DNA of 64,000 nt, taken from Brachyhypopomus gauderio. Lineage: Eukaryota > Chordata > Actinopteri > Gymnotiformes > Hypopomidae. A program made the translations under genes and the position numbers. The stretch lies in assembly GCF_052324685.1 (NCBI RefSeq), contig NC_135213.1:641501-705500 (forward strand). The letters are read 5' to 3'. Positions 19,380 through 30,495 of this stretch are shown here, piece by piece. The notes beneath the pieces are model-generated. The model was given only the letters and a program-made list of their open reading frames with translations. It did not search any database and had not been told where the DNA came from. Every line of letters begins with the position of its first letter. Position 1 is the first letter of the stretch.

Positions 19380-20295
19380 CACGTCCCAAGCGAGGACGCC
19401 CTCATCTCCCGATTCCGAGGAGGATAAGGTCCACATTGCGCCACCAGAGCCCTACAACGGAGACCCAGAGAAGTGTGAGGGCTTCTTGATGCAGTGTGGA
19501 CTCTACTTCACATACCACTCCACACGGAGTGACAACGTGAGGGTAGCGTATGTACTTTCGGAGCAGGCTTTTGAGGCTTTAAAATGGGCATTCGCAACGG
19601 CTCCGGTATTGCATCAGCCCGATCCTAGCAAGCCCTTCATCGTTGAAGTGGACGCTTCGGATGTGGGAGTGGGAGCTGTGCTGTCCCAGCAATTCAAGAA
19701 GCACAGCTCTCCCAAGCCGATCGCTTTCTTTTCTAAGAAGCTGAGCTCCGCTGAAAGGAATTACGGGGTAGGTGACCGTGAGGTGTTGGTGATGAAACTA
19801 GCCTTTGAGGAGTGGAGGCATTGGTTGGAGGGAGCGAGACATCCCTTTAGCGTTATCACGGACCACAAAAATCTGGAGGACCTGAAAACCACCAAGAGAA
19901 TGAATGCACGACAAGCCCGCTGGTCTTTATTCTTCTCAAGGTTTCGTTTTCAGGTCACCTACCGCCCTGGGGATAACAACACACGAGCCGATGCCCTCTC
20001 TCTGTCCTTTCCCGAGAGCAAGGAGTCCACGGAGGAGGAATCCATACTCCCTGCGGAGTGCTTTCTCAACTCTGTGGAGTGGGAGATCGACAGGGCGATC
20101 TCCGCGGCCAATCCGCATCCCCGATGTCCTCCTCATCGCAGGTATGTTCCCCCGGCACAAGGCACTCCCCTCATTACCTGGGCTCATTCGTCTCTTGGCA
20201 CAGGACATCCCGGGTCCACCCGTACGTCGCAGGTGCTGGGAGCCCGTTACTGGTGGCCCGGTATGCATCGAGATGCCACGTTGCGTCATGCGCCG
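19380..20295 (+). pseudogene. chromovirus Gag scrap fused to RNase H and integrase zinc finger
   Basis: First a Gag piece (PPEPYNGDPEKCEGFLMQCG), then an abrupt join at about 19560 to the end of the reverse transcriptase/RNase H region: FEALKWAFATAPVLHQPDPS, FIVEVDASDVGVGAVLSQ, ITDHKNLEDLKTTKRMNARQ and VTYRPGDNNTRADALS. It then enters the H2C2 finger (WAHSSLGTGHPG, ARYWWPGMHRD). A frameshift near 20285 moves the finger's CxxC half (CAECARSKVPRTPPAGK) and the integrase into another frame. The join removed protease and most of the reverse transcriptase. Confidence 0.8.
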
Positions 20296-21484
20296 AGTGC
20301 GCACGGAGCAAAGTGCCGCGCACTCCTCCGGCTGGCAAGCTACTGCTGCTCCCCATCCCCAGGCAGCCCTGGACGTACATAGCTGTGGACTTCGTCACGG
20401 ACCTGCCTGTGTCGGAGGGTAACAACACCATCCTTACCGTCATAGACAGGTTCTCTAAGATGGTGAGGTTCATAGCGCTTCCAGGGTTGCCAACAGCGTG
20501 GGAGACAGCGGAGGTGCTGCTCCGCGAGGTGTTTCGGCTTTACGGAATCCCCGAAGACATCGTTTCCGATCGAGGACCACAGTTCACCTCTCGGGTCTGG
20601 AGAGAGTTCCTCGCAAAGCTGAACATCACGGTCAGTCTGACATCCGGCTACCACCCACAGGCTAACGGGCAAGTAGAGCGCGCGAACCAAGAGCTGGGAC
20701 GGTTCCTGCGTGCCTATTGCAGTGAGTATCCCGACACCTGGAGTTTGCTGCTCATGTGGGCTGAATACGCTCAGAACTCCTTGGTTCAGTCCAGCACCAG
20801 ACTAACACCCTTTGAGTGCGTTCTAGGGAGACAGCCGGCTCTATATCCCTGGAATGCTGCCACATCCGACCAACCGATTGTGGAGGACTGGTGTAGGAGA
20901 AGCGAGCGAGTGTGGGCTGATACGCACCGCAAGCTGCAGGCGGCCGTGCGACGCTTCAAGGCTAAAGTAGACCGGCGGAGAAGCGAAGCCCCGGAATACC
21001 ATGCAGGGGACAAGGTATGGGTGTCAACCAGCGATGGTCGTCTTGGGCCGAGGGGTAAGCTGACGGACCGTTACGCGGGGCCCTACGTCATTGCCCGACG
21101 CGTTAACCCCATTACATACCAGCTTCGACTGCCGGTGGACAGAAGAGTGTCCAGAGCCTTCCACGTTTCAGCCCTGAAGCCGTACCGGGAGGGTCCTCTG
21201 AGCGCGGAGGCGAGGCCGAGACCGCCGTCTCAGTTACAGCCGTCAGACGGACCTGCGCACCACGTTCGGAGGTTGCTGAACTCTCGGCGTCGGGGTGGAG
21301 CACTGCAATATCTGGTTGACTGGGAGGGCTACGGTCCTGAGGAGCGGTCGTTGGTTCCGGCTTCTCAGGTGCTGGACCCCTCCATGCTCGCCTCCTTCCA
21401 TCGAGAGCATCCCAGTCTTCCTGCTCCGTGCCGTCCGGGACGCCCGAGGAAAGTCCGTCTGGAGGGATCTTTGGGGAGGGGTTC
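20296..21484 (+). CDS. chromovirus integrase with C-terminal chromodomain
   Basis: An uninterrupted frame (open from about 20058) runs to a stop in the 3' LTR at 21618-21620. The core DDE residues appear in YIAVDFVTDLP, IVSDRGPQF and ANGQVERANQE. A GPY/F-type module follows (LTDRYAGPYVIARRVNP, ITYQLRLP, FHVSALKPY). The C-terminal chromodomain is ALQYLVDWEGYGPEERSLVP with an FHREHP end. In related elements RSLVP is RSWVP; TTG here replaces TGG, losing one aromatic-cage residue. The missing upstream pol makes independent activity unlikely, although this domain itself is intact. Confidence 0.85.
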
Positions 21485-21888
21485 TGTCACGGTAGGCCAG
21501 CCTGGAGGCCGCCAGAGGGCGCCCAAACACACACCTTCGGTCACATGCACATCCACAACCACACGCAGCACACCCTCGCAGCCTCGGTCACTCCCACCTT
21601 CCCGATCACCAGAATACTAGCACCTGTCTCTAATCAGCTGGGGTGTATTTATTCCCACAGGTCGCGCCGTCCAGTGCTGCGCATTCACCTGGCTACCCCG
21701 CCTCGCTCCATGGGAGAAAAGAGTATTACTCACCTGTGTGCCTTCGTCTTCGTTGCTCGCTTGTCTTCTATATTTCTTTTTGCTTTACTGTTTCTACTGC
21801 CGTGGTGCCTGAGTTCCTAAGTTTCAATGGAGAATAAAACAGGTCACCCTCAGCCCCTGTCTCCTGCTGCTTCTGTCCCAGCGTCACA
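21485..21888 (+). repeat. 3' LTR of the chromovirus
   Basis: Starts TGTCACGGTAGGCCAG and ends CCAGCGTCACA. Same length as the 5' LTR. Confidence 0.93.
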
Positions 21889-22106
21889 GCTACAAAGCTG
21901 CTTTATGAATTATAAAAAGCATTTGACACCGTTTTACTCTTATTCAGTGTGGGCATATCTTTTTTTTACACTTACTATAGCTAAATTGCAAAGCTTTTAT
22001 TTATCATTTATAAGTTTTAAAATCTGTAATTTTACTTGTTTGAGTGCTTTTTAAAACATGTTGAACCACAGGCTACAAATTCAAACTACTATGCAGCCTT
22101 TCAACT

Positions 22107-23957
22107 ATGGAAGTTTTTCTGTATCAATATTCAAATGAAAATGTAATACGTATTTGCATTTACATGTTCCACTCATACAAGCAACTTTGAGCTCAAAATT
22201 CAAATTCAAATGCAACAATAATTCCATTTACATTTGCAATGTGATAGACGTCTATTCATATTTCATTTACACATACATTTTGATGCTTCATTTGTGTCTT
22301 TATTGAAATGAAAATGAATCTATAGTCAAATGACTAGAATCTATAGTCAAATTAGATTCCACAGCTTCACTTTATTCAGCCAATCAGGTTCCACAGCTTT
22401 CCACCTTGGGCAGCCAATCAGGACTGGACTACAGCACGCTCAGCAGTACAGGAGTTTTTTTTAGACATGGTCGCAGAAGCGCTCATTAGATTAATTCAAA
22501 GGGTAGCAGACGAGTCCTTATGGTGAATTTACACTATATTAGTGTGAAATGTTAATCGATCAAGTGGCGGACATCTCTGCCCTATCTGGCGCTGATGTGA
22601 CTGTTATTGCCAAATTGAGCGCTGTGGCAGAGCAACTGTGTGCCTCAAACTACGGCGGTAGAACGGCCGACCTCCGTGAAGCGTCTCGTGTGATCAGAAA
22701 CAGAAAACCATTTCTGCTCGTTAATGCTGGTTTATTTAAATAAACATTTGTGCTGTCGTATTTTTAAAGTTATAAAGCGGTAATGCCTAGATAAGTAATG
22801 TTATCCAGAATCCCCCAGCGTCCCTGTTTAGTGTGGTTAATGCCACAGGGGCAGGTAATCCTCTACCAAGCCTTAATCTGTAACGTACTTGTAATCATGA
22901 CGTGAGCAGAAATTTTAGAAGCGAGCAAAAAACTGAAACGCGCGCTGAAAACAAGTGAGCGCACTTAACAGCGCTTGGTTTTCTTGATTTTGCGTGCTCA
23001 GTGTGTCTGACTTGCTTGATTTAATCTTATCTTTGCGCTCTCATATTAAAGACCGTAATCTCACTCCATACTACACCTTGTGGGTTCATAGATTGTCCTT
23101 GCTTGAGTTGAGTGGTCCTTATGTTTTCATGCCTTGGTAAGTCCTTAGTATAAGCTTCCGTTGTCTACGTTTCATGCCTTTCCCTAGTCTCAGACTATAC
23201 CTTTGGGGTTCATAGATTGTGTTTGTTTAATCAAGTGTTCAATGTACATTTTTATTCTTTGGTCTGTCTTTCGTACGAGTTCTTTTCCTCTACGTTATAG
23301 TTTGCCTTGGTCTCAGACTACACCTTAGGGATCATAAATCAAGACCAAAAACTCGCCTGTACTGCTGAGCGTGCTTTAGTCCAGTCCCGATTGGCTGAAT
23401 AAAGTGAAGGGCTGTGGAATCTGATTGGAAGGCTGATGGGATCTAATTTGACTATAATTTGACTATAGTGGAAGACCATGGAAATGAAAATGCAATCTGC
23501 CCGGATTGCATTTTCAAGATGCATTTTGACAGTTTGAGCGCTGTTGGTATCGTAATGTTATTGCAAACAGGGGTGGCGCTATTTCTCCATTAACGTTTGA
23601 ATATTGACATCTTTTTAGCGTGGTGGTGAGGTTGAAAATTACGTTTCAAACGTGTTATCACGAAATGCAAAGCATATTAAGCGAATAGCATTTTAATTAT
23701 AATTTTGATAAAACCTTTGCATGATCACATGAACTTGATAATTCAAATCGGGAAATACATTTTCATTTCAATAAAGACACAAATAAAGCATCAAAATGTA
23801 TGTGTAAATGAAATATAAATAGACGTCTATCACATTGCAAATGTAAATGGAATTATTGCATTTGAATTTTGAGCTCAAAGTTGCTTGTAAGAGTGGAACA
23901 TGTAAATGTAAATGCGTATTACATTTTCATTTGAATATTGACACAGAATAACTTCCA
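22107..23957. mobile_element. DNA element with very long terminal inverted repeats
   Basis: 22107-22460 and 23355-23957 are inverted copies. The outer ends read TGGAAGTTTTTCTGTATCAA on the left and, complemented on the right, TGGAAGTTATTCTGTGTCAA. Inside both arms are TAGACGTCTAT, TTGAGCTCAAA and the GCTGAATAAAGTGAAG / CTTCACTTTATTCAGC pair. Flanking TA on both sides could be the target duplication. The right arm holds about 250 extra bases. The interior has only a 65-codon frame (22549-22743) of unknown nature and no transposase. Confidence 0.75.
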
Positions 23958-24172
23958 TATTCAACACACCTTTAACCTAAATATCTAAAATGCTATGACA
24001 GCCTAAAATGGACACTTGCTGCTCATCCAACACTTCTTAGTCTTGACCATTTGCTATTTTATCAGAATAAGGACGTGTGGCTGCAGGATTTTGGGAAGTA
24101 TGTAAATACCAATTAATATTGATACTAATCAATCACCATTGCTCATCATTCTCATGTAATAAAGTCCCTGTG

Positions 24173-24430
24173 TTATCCTAACGTTACTACCTGCTTACGT
24201 ACTACACTTTCCTGCTCAGTCTGTCCCTCGGTTTCTCTTTCACAAGCCTGCATCTCTGGCTGCTGCTCTCCCTGTCTGCTGCTGCTGTCTTCACCTACAG
24301 AGGACGCGGAGGCTACAGCAGTGAACATGTCTGTGATTTTTACACATTTTGTATCAACTACATTGAGACTCTTCAATTTCTTTGTGCGTAAATACTCCGC
24401 ATCCCTTTTCTGCCACTTATGTTGCTCCAT
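24173..24430 (-). pseudogene. hAT-type transposase N-terminal fragment
   Basis: The frame starts MEQHKWQKRDAEYLRTKKLK and contains VDTKCVKITDMFT, followed by a serine- and glutamine-rich stretch, resembling the N-termini of hAT-derived zinc-finger proteins. No finger or catalytic domain follows before 24173. A hAT-like end (CAGGGTTGCCAGGTCC) lies at about 24459 but points away from this fragment, so the two may be unrelated. Confidence 0.4.
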
Positions 24431-24779
24431 TCTGCCTCTCCTTTAACAACGTACTCAGGGTTGCCAGGTCCTATAAAATATCCAGCCCAAAGTCAGTGTA
24501 AAACCTGCCCTCCAGAAGCTTAAACTAGCCCAAAGCATGTGTCTGTCACAGATTTTAAACGAAATGACAAAACTATGAGTCTATGACTTAGTATTTTGTT
24601 TGTTTGTTTATTATCAGTATTGCTATTTATATTAGTAATTAATAATATTGTAACATCAGTGTTTTTAGTTATTTTAGATCAGTTTTATATCCCAGTCAAG
24701 AACATTTAATAGTAACACAATTAGCAAAAAGAAAATAACTTTTAATCATTTCTTGCTTGCTGTTTTCTCTTCACATTGG

Positions 24780-25010
24780 GGACTCTGGTCTATGAAGTTC
24801 TGGTCATGAACGGAAGCGCAAACATGAAATCTAAAATCCTAACTAGCTTTTCCCTCTGCCCAGTCCAGAATGAACTTCTGCACAGTTTTCCCAATGCCTG
24901 CGATACCTTTAGTGAGCACCGCTCTGAGCTTTGGTTTGTCATGGAAATTCTCCGGCACAACAACCCAGGTTTTTCTGTAAGAAGATTTACAAGCTCAGAG
25001 AACATCAGTC
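24780..25010 (-). pseudogene. fragment of a fish NLR (NACHT domain, Walker A)
   Basis: The minus strand starts after a possible TTCTTACAG acceptor and reads [35 protein letters not shown] and WAEGKAS, then a [11 protein letters not shown] is the Walker A loop of the NACHT ATPase domain, and the [11 protein letters not shown] context is typical of the large teleost NLR family. DFMFALPF, the next conserved block, is found one frame over, so there is a frameshift plus a stop. Only about 75 codons remain, with no leucine-rich repeats near. A broken immune-receptor relic. Confidence 0.7.
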
Positions 25011-25821
25011 AGTGACAGCAACACACGCACACAGAATAATGACTTATTACCAAAATAACTCGTTTATTTCTCACAATGCCAGTCCTTATAAAGCTTAAGC
25101 ACTTTTCATGTGTTACAAAGTCATACAATTTATGGACACATATTACATAGACAAGATTTATGTTAGTTCCCCTAAAGCCTGTCTAAGCGCATAAATTCCG
25201 CAGCACAAGCCTTTTCTCTGGAACACATCTCCATTCCTGTCTTCTCCCCCTCTGTCTAGTCCCTTGACCCCAAGGGTGACCTCAAGCTTCTTGATTTGGT
25301 CGCACGCCATGTTCAAAAATACTTTTTTATATCAGAAACTAACAATTCAGCATTTTCCACAACATTCTCCACTTTTTGTATTCTCCCAAACACACATTTT
25401 AATCAACACTAACTGTAAACACTGATTGTGAAATAATCTTGGAATAAATCACTGGAATTAACAAAACCATATGACATACATCTAACATTACTTATTCTGG
25501 AATACAAAGTTATTTTCTAAAAAACAATGATATCAGGTCAAGTTGCAGGTCAACTTTCCCACTTCATTTAATTGTCTAACCAATCCCAATATGTTTTTAA
25601 TTACCATTTTTCCAATTTTGATCTTCATCTCTTTGTCCCTCTGTCTCTCTGGACCTCATAGAGTGCTGCACACTATAATGTATCTGACTTCCTACGCAAA
25701 CGCCCTCCCATGATCTACCCCTAGTTTCACTCACACACACACACACCCACACACACCCCCCTCCAGGTAGGACAAGACGCATCAAAATGGGTTACAAATA
25801 ACAAATGCATATACTTTTGGA
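25011..25821. other. no gene; CA microsatellite at about 25730-25763
   Basis: AT-rich DNA. TTATAAAGCTTAAGC and the surrounding region show no recognisable coding or repeat structure. An imperfect (CA)n run ends in CCCCCC. Confidence 0.4.
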
Positions 25822-26497
25822 CAGTGGCGGCTGGTGCAAAAAAAATTGAGGGGGGCGTAAACAAATTAAAAACAAATAAAGCAGTCTTATTGCCCTTTAA
25901 TTATTTGAACATGAATTTTGCCCTAGCGTTCTTCAGGTGAATGCTTTGTGAAATGATTTTTTTGTAAAGATAAAACTCAATTTTCTCTCATTTTGTAAGA
26001 GCTGCTGCTCCAGCCTGCTGATATTCAACGTGAACCGAATTACGTTGGAGGCTCACGCGAGGTGGGCGAAGTCACGCACTACGGTCACTCGCAAAAGTAT
26101 AAACCTAGCTTTAACGAACCGCAGCTGACTGACACTACCAACAAGAGTGGGTGTGTCCAACAAGAGTGGGTGTGTCTGGGGCACAGAGAGCTGCACCCCG
26201 TGGAAAATCTGAAACCAACCAATTAAACTGCAGCCTCACATCATGTGCTTGGCAAAAGTTTATGCCTCTCCATGCACTCTCATTAGACTGGTGCCCCGCA
26301 CACAGGAAGTGTGCACAATGTGAGCAATTAAATACAATTATGTGTTTACTCTTTTAATAAATTCAAACATGGCTATTAGACACACAGTGTGACTAAATAA
26401 TTTCCTCACTATCGCAGTTTATAATGAACTAATTTTAATATTGGAACAATATTAAGGGGGCGGCGCCCCAGTGCCCCATATTGACCAGCCGCCACTG
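25822..26497. mobile_element. hAT MITE (676 bp)
   Basis: The termini CAGTGGCGGCTGGT and ACCAGCCGCCACTG are perfect inverted repeats. The perfect 8-bp duplication CTTTTGGA flanks them (25814-25821, 26498-26505). An internal stretch CTACGGTCACTCGCAAAAGT recurs at about 36780 and, diverged, near 1890, suggesting promoter DNA shared by several hAT families. Confidence 0.93.
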
Positions 26498-26752
26498 CTT
26501 TTGGACCCTTAGCCTTAGGATGAACTGGGAGTTCTTGTGCAAGACCATTTAAGACAGGGGGCTCTTAAGCTGAAAACTTGACGACCGAGAGGGAAACATT
26601 TTCTTTGAGGAAGTCTATCATTGAGAATTTACAATTCTTAAATACACTAAAAAATATCATGCTCCAAATCTCTCAGTGAATTCACTTCAGTGAATAACTG
26701 AGCTCATTACTTCCCTGATTTACCTCCCTCATTAACTGACCTGATTACAGGC

Positions 26753-28755
26753 CTACTTCTGTTCATCTGCCTTTTTAAGCACATGTTTCATGTTGTTTAG
26801 AGACTGAAAGTGTTCAACAACATAAACTCTCCCAGACTTCCTGCACTGTCTGATGATGGACACTAGGATGGGCAGCATGGGATAGGCGTACTCCATCACA
26901 CTCCTTGGCTTCCCTCTTGCTCCTGGGTAAACATAGCCACCAGTGTGAACTCCAATCAGTTCACAGGACTCATTAAAGACTGGGGAGCCAGAGGATCCAT
27001 GGAAGAAACAGGAATTGTAATTGATCTGGGAACTACAAATATTCCAGTTCTCCACGAGACACAAATTTGTCATGAGATGAATGAAGTCTTGGTTCTCAGA
27101 AACGTGTTGTTCTAAAGACGATGCAGTTTCTTCTTTTAGAATGATGAAACAGGGGTCCATTTTCTTAACCCCAACCCCAGGATATCCAACAATGCAGATC
27201 CCACCCCTAATGGAAGGTGGACTATAGTGACTAAGCAATTGAGGACAGTCAGGAAGTTTATCACTGCTCAGTTGTAGCAGTGCAAAGTCCAGGTGCTGCT
27301 CCATATCATTCTTCCCATTAAAGGAGCAAACTACGGTCACAGGTATTGTCATGTGCCCTGGTCTTCTCTCCTCAGTGTCCATTCTTTCCTCTGTGTCCAT
27401 TATCTCTTCTGTGTCCATTATCTCTTCCGTGTCCTCTTTGACCAAATCCTCAGATTCAAATATAGCCGTTATGCAGTTTTGCAGTTCATGGGCCTTTGTA
27501 AAAACATGTGCATTGGTCAAAATGAACCTGCCAGTCAGCAAAAATCCAGTTCCTACTGCGTCCCCTTTCACACAGATCTGGCAGACAGAGTCAGAGAGTT
27601 TCATTAATCGTTTTACTGTCTTTATCACAGAGAAACTCTGAGCGCTTTTATCATACTCCACTCTGAAGAACCTCTGCACCTCAGCAGGCTTTGAGAGTTC
27701 CTCCCGCTTTTTCAGCTTCCCCAACAAATCTCCCATCTGATCTCTGAGAATTTTCAGGACTTCCTCTGAGTTTGGGATGTCTGAAATACGGATCGGCGTT
27801 ATGTTCGATCTCTTCCCTTTCGGCAGCTTTTGCTGCAAAGTGCTGACAGAGGCTGCAGTTTCTGACTGATGACTAGTAGGACTTGCGGACACTTCACGAG
27901 GATCATTCACTTGCTCATACTCCTGACTAGACTCCTGACTAGACCCCTGACTAGACCCCTGACTAGGTGGCCGATTGTCTTCGACAAAAATCTCGAACCG
28001 CTTTCCATTCAGAGGGTCAACAATGTTTGACATGTTGTGGATATCCTCACTGTTCATGTCCTTGAGAGAATGTGTCTTCTTTTTAAAAATGACATCATTA
28101 AACCTTCCATCATGCTTAAGAGAATTCTTCAGCTTTCCTCCTTTCAAGGCATACACACAAACGTAATCCACACATCTTGTCAGTTCCTTGTTTCTCATCA
28201 GTTGTCGAATAACTTTGATACCTCGTATTTTAATGTTAAAGGTAACAAAATTGTTGGCGTCACTCGTATAAGTTGATTTATTCCCCTTTCGGATGTTATC
28301 CATTTTAATGAAGGTTATATCCATAACCTCATTTTTATTAATCAGACAGCAGGGGAAGTCAGACGTCACGGCTCCTCTGGGTGATTCCCCTCTACAGATC
28401 AGCACTTGCTTTCCCATATTTTTATTTACAAAGCTTGTAAAAGAGGAGTTTGAATTTAGTGCCTCCTGTACAGTCATTGGCCCATTATATGTCACCTTGT
28501 ATTTTTGTTTTTTATAGCAGAATTGGAAATCACGAGTTTCAGTTCTCTGTAGACATAGAAAAACAGTTTTAATTCAGAGGACACTTTGTAATAGTCTCTA
28601 AAATGATTTCTGTTCAGCAGTGTTGAATGTGGTTGCAGAGAGTCTGTGTAACCTACCGGATGGTGGACGGTGTCCTCTCCCATCACAGTCTCATCTGTCT
28701 TGATACACAAATTGTTCTTCGACTTGGAAACCTTGAGAAGAGATACATTATACAA
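26753..28755 (-). CDS. fam111a: FAM111-type trypsin-like serine protease
   Basis: Model: 28755-28657 and 28546-26753 (GT..AG intron of 110 bp), 630 residues, stop TAG. The C-terminal half is a chymotrypsin-fold protease: TGFLLTGRFILTNAHVF (His at about residue 380), EQHLDFALLQL (Asp at about 453), FFHGSSGSPVF (Ser at about 552), and the GVHTGG strand. The N-terminal half (TRDFQFCYKKQKYKVTYNG onward) resembles the FAM111 DNA-binding/UBL-like region. Mammalian FAM111A degrades DNA-protein crosslinks and restricts some viruses; that role is inferred here. Odd features are a repeated MDTEE insert between His and Asp and an SQGSSQ/SQESSQ run. The start is the first ATG of the upstream exon; a further 5' exon is possible. 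All catalytic residues are present, so it is probably functional. Confidence 0.85.
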
Positions 28756-29977
28756 TGAGCAACATTAACATACCTACATCAACAAATCTATTTACATATC
28801 TACATTAACATAGCCATTTGGATTGTGTCACAGGTTTTCATTTGGTGCACTTTATCCATTAAATCCTCCTTTTTCTCTGAGACTACCGTGATCGCTTCCT
28901 TTTTATTTGTCTCACCCGTCACAGATCTACATTATGTTGCTTTAGTATTAACATCAGACATGCAAGCAAACCATGTCTGAATGTTCAAATTCTACAAATT
29001 TCAAAACTCATTTGCATAAAATGAGAAAATGCTGCAAGTGGCATTACAACCAAGTGACATCAACCACCTGACTTTACCCTGCCGTATTTACTTGGAAAAA
29101 GCAACTGTGCTTTTTTCAATCTTCGTATAAGAAAAAATTTTGAGCGATGAAAATTTGAGTATAGAGATCTATAATTTGTCCAACTTGTTCTTTTAACCCT
29201 AGGTAAACACACTTTTAAAGGCGTTTTAAAACTCAATTGCTTTCAAAAATGATAATCACTTATAATGTTGGTAAAATGTAAAGACACTGTAAAATGACAA
29301 TGTAAACTGCCCTTACAGATCATGTGACTTTACAACAAGTGAAGTCACTACAACTATTGAATTTTACTTCCAACAAATCCTGACCACCTTAGTTTACCCT
29401 GCCACAATATCCACTATGTAAAACAACCAAATGAGCCTTTTCTGTTCTCCTTATAAGAAACATATTGTTTGTCCAATATGTCCAGCTTGTTCTTTTGAAT
29501 GAGACACACAGCGACACTATTGAGCTGTGTTTATAACAGTACTTATGTTACTGAAGGCTCCAGAGGCTGCTGAAGCCGCTTTCAGCTGATGACACAGAAA
29601 CAAGAAGAAGCAGACCAAGTAGCATCTCAGTTTGAATATGGAGGCCATGGACCCATCCTCTGAAGAATGAAAGAAATTTCACTGCTAGCCTGGACACTGT
29701 ACTTTGAATGCCTGGACAAACTGTTTAGAACCAAGTTTAGTTCTGTTTTCCAATATAATTTACCTCTCTACTCAAGAGGACTTGTTCTAGATCTCTGATC
29801 ATTTGCATTCCTTCATGCAGAAATCATTCCCAAACTGCTTATCCACAACATCCAGAACTTTAAAGAATTCAGTTCTGTAGTAATCAATTGGGGATGTATG
29901 TTTATGTGCTGAAGCACAGCATGTGAAATGCTGAGGTGGCTTGTAGGCTCATGGAGTGGTAATAGGAGTGAGATTAA
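28756..29977. other. 5' flank of the FAM111-like gene; diverged direct repeat
   Basis: No other gene seen. About 29040-29200 and 29330-29500 share TTTACCCTGCC, TATAAGAAA and TTTGTCCAA..TTGTTCTTTT in order and look like an old tandem duplication of about 300 bp. Confidence 0.4.
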
Positions 29978-30495
29978 GGGCGTACTCACACTAGGCACGG
30001 TTTGCTGGTTCCGTGCTGGGGCCCGGTTATCCCCCCTCCCCACTCCCCCTCTGGCCTGCACTCACATTGCCTTCATCAACCGCGCCCGAGCACGCTTACG
30101 TCATCACAACGCCACTTCATTTGGGAAAAAAAGCGTGCTCGCACAACACTATGGAGTTCCCGATTCTCTTTTTATTGTATTTTTGGAGTCGTTTTGGGAG
30201 TGCAGAAACACGGTGCAGGCACAGATTTATCTATCATTTAACACAACGATTGTCTGTTAATTGTGCTGCACGTGTTAGAAGATTTTTAGAAGACCACAAC
30301 AATCGCTTTGCCACTATGACTGTTTAACGTGAGCGTCGCATCACTGACGTCATGTTTGAGTAATGGCAAAATGAACCAATCACACGAGGCACCAAGCGGG
30401 CCCGGGCACGGATAGCGCTCACACTAGAAGCGAACCGTGCTTCGGCAGGGAACCGTGCCCGGGCCCGGATCACAAACCCTAGTGTGAGTACGGCC
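29978..30495. mobile_element. PIF/Harbinger MITE, second copy
   Basis: Same ends as 7254-7775 (GGGCGTACTCACACTAGGC; the right end has one change, TACGGCC for TACGCCC) with TAA at both flanks (29975-29977, 30496-30498). It carries a short segment missing from the first copy (GCTGCACGTGTTAGAAGATT near 30264). No coding capacity. Confidence 0.9.

Larger units (their letters stand above)
18405..21888 (+). mobile_element. Ty3/gypsy chromovirus, both LTRs, internally deleted
   Basis: Two 404-bp LTRs (18405-18808, 21485-21888) and a perfect 5-bp duplication GCTAC (18400-18404, 21889-21893) define a 3484-bp insertion. By eye the LTRs differ at about 15 positions, mostly CpG-type transitions. The order is gag start, an unrelated 360-bp stretch, a gag scrap fused to RNase H, integrase, chromodomain. 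Protease and the reverse transcriptase catalytic core are gone, so the copy is non-autonomous. The integrase to 3' LTR part is unusually well preserved. Confidence 0.93.

Noticed and set aside
20174-20690. Minus-strand frames opposite the integrase
   Set aside because: Antisense shadows of the GC-rich pol sequence.
22549-22743. 65-codon frame inside the long-inverted-repeat element as a gene
   Set aside because: Too short, no recognisable domain, and no second exon found; noted only as content of the element.
27293-27641. Plus-strand frames with SVSILSSVSIISSVSI repeats
   Set aside because: Antisense of the acidic repeat in the FAM111-like protease.
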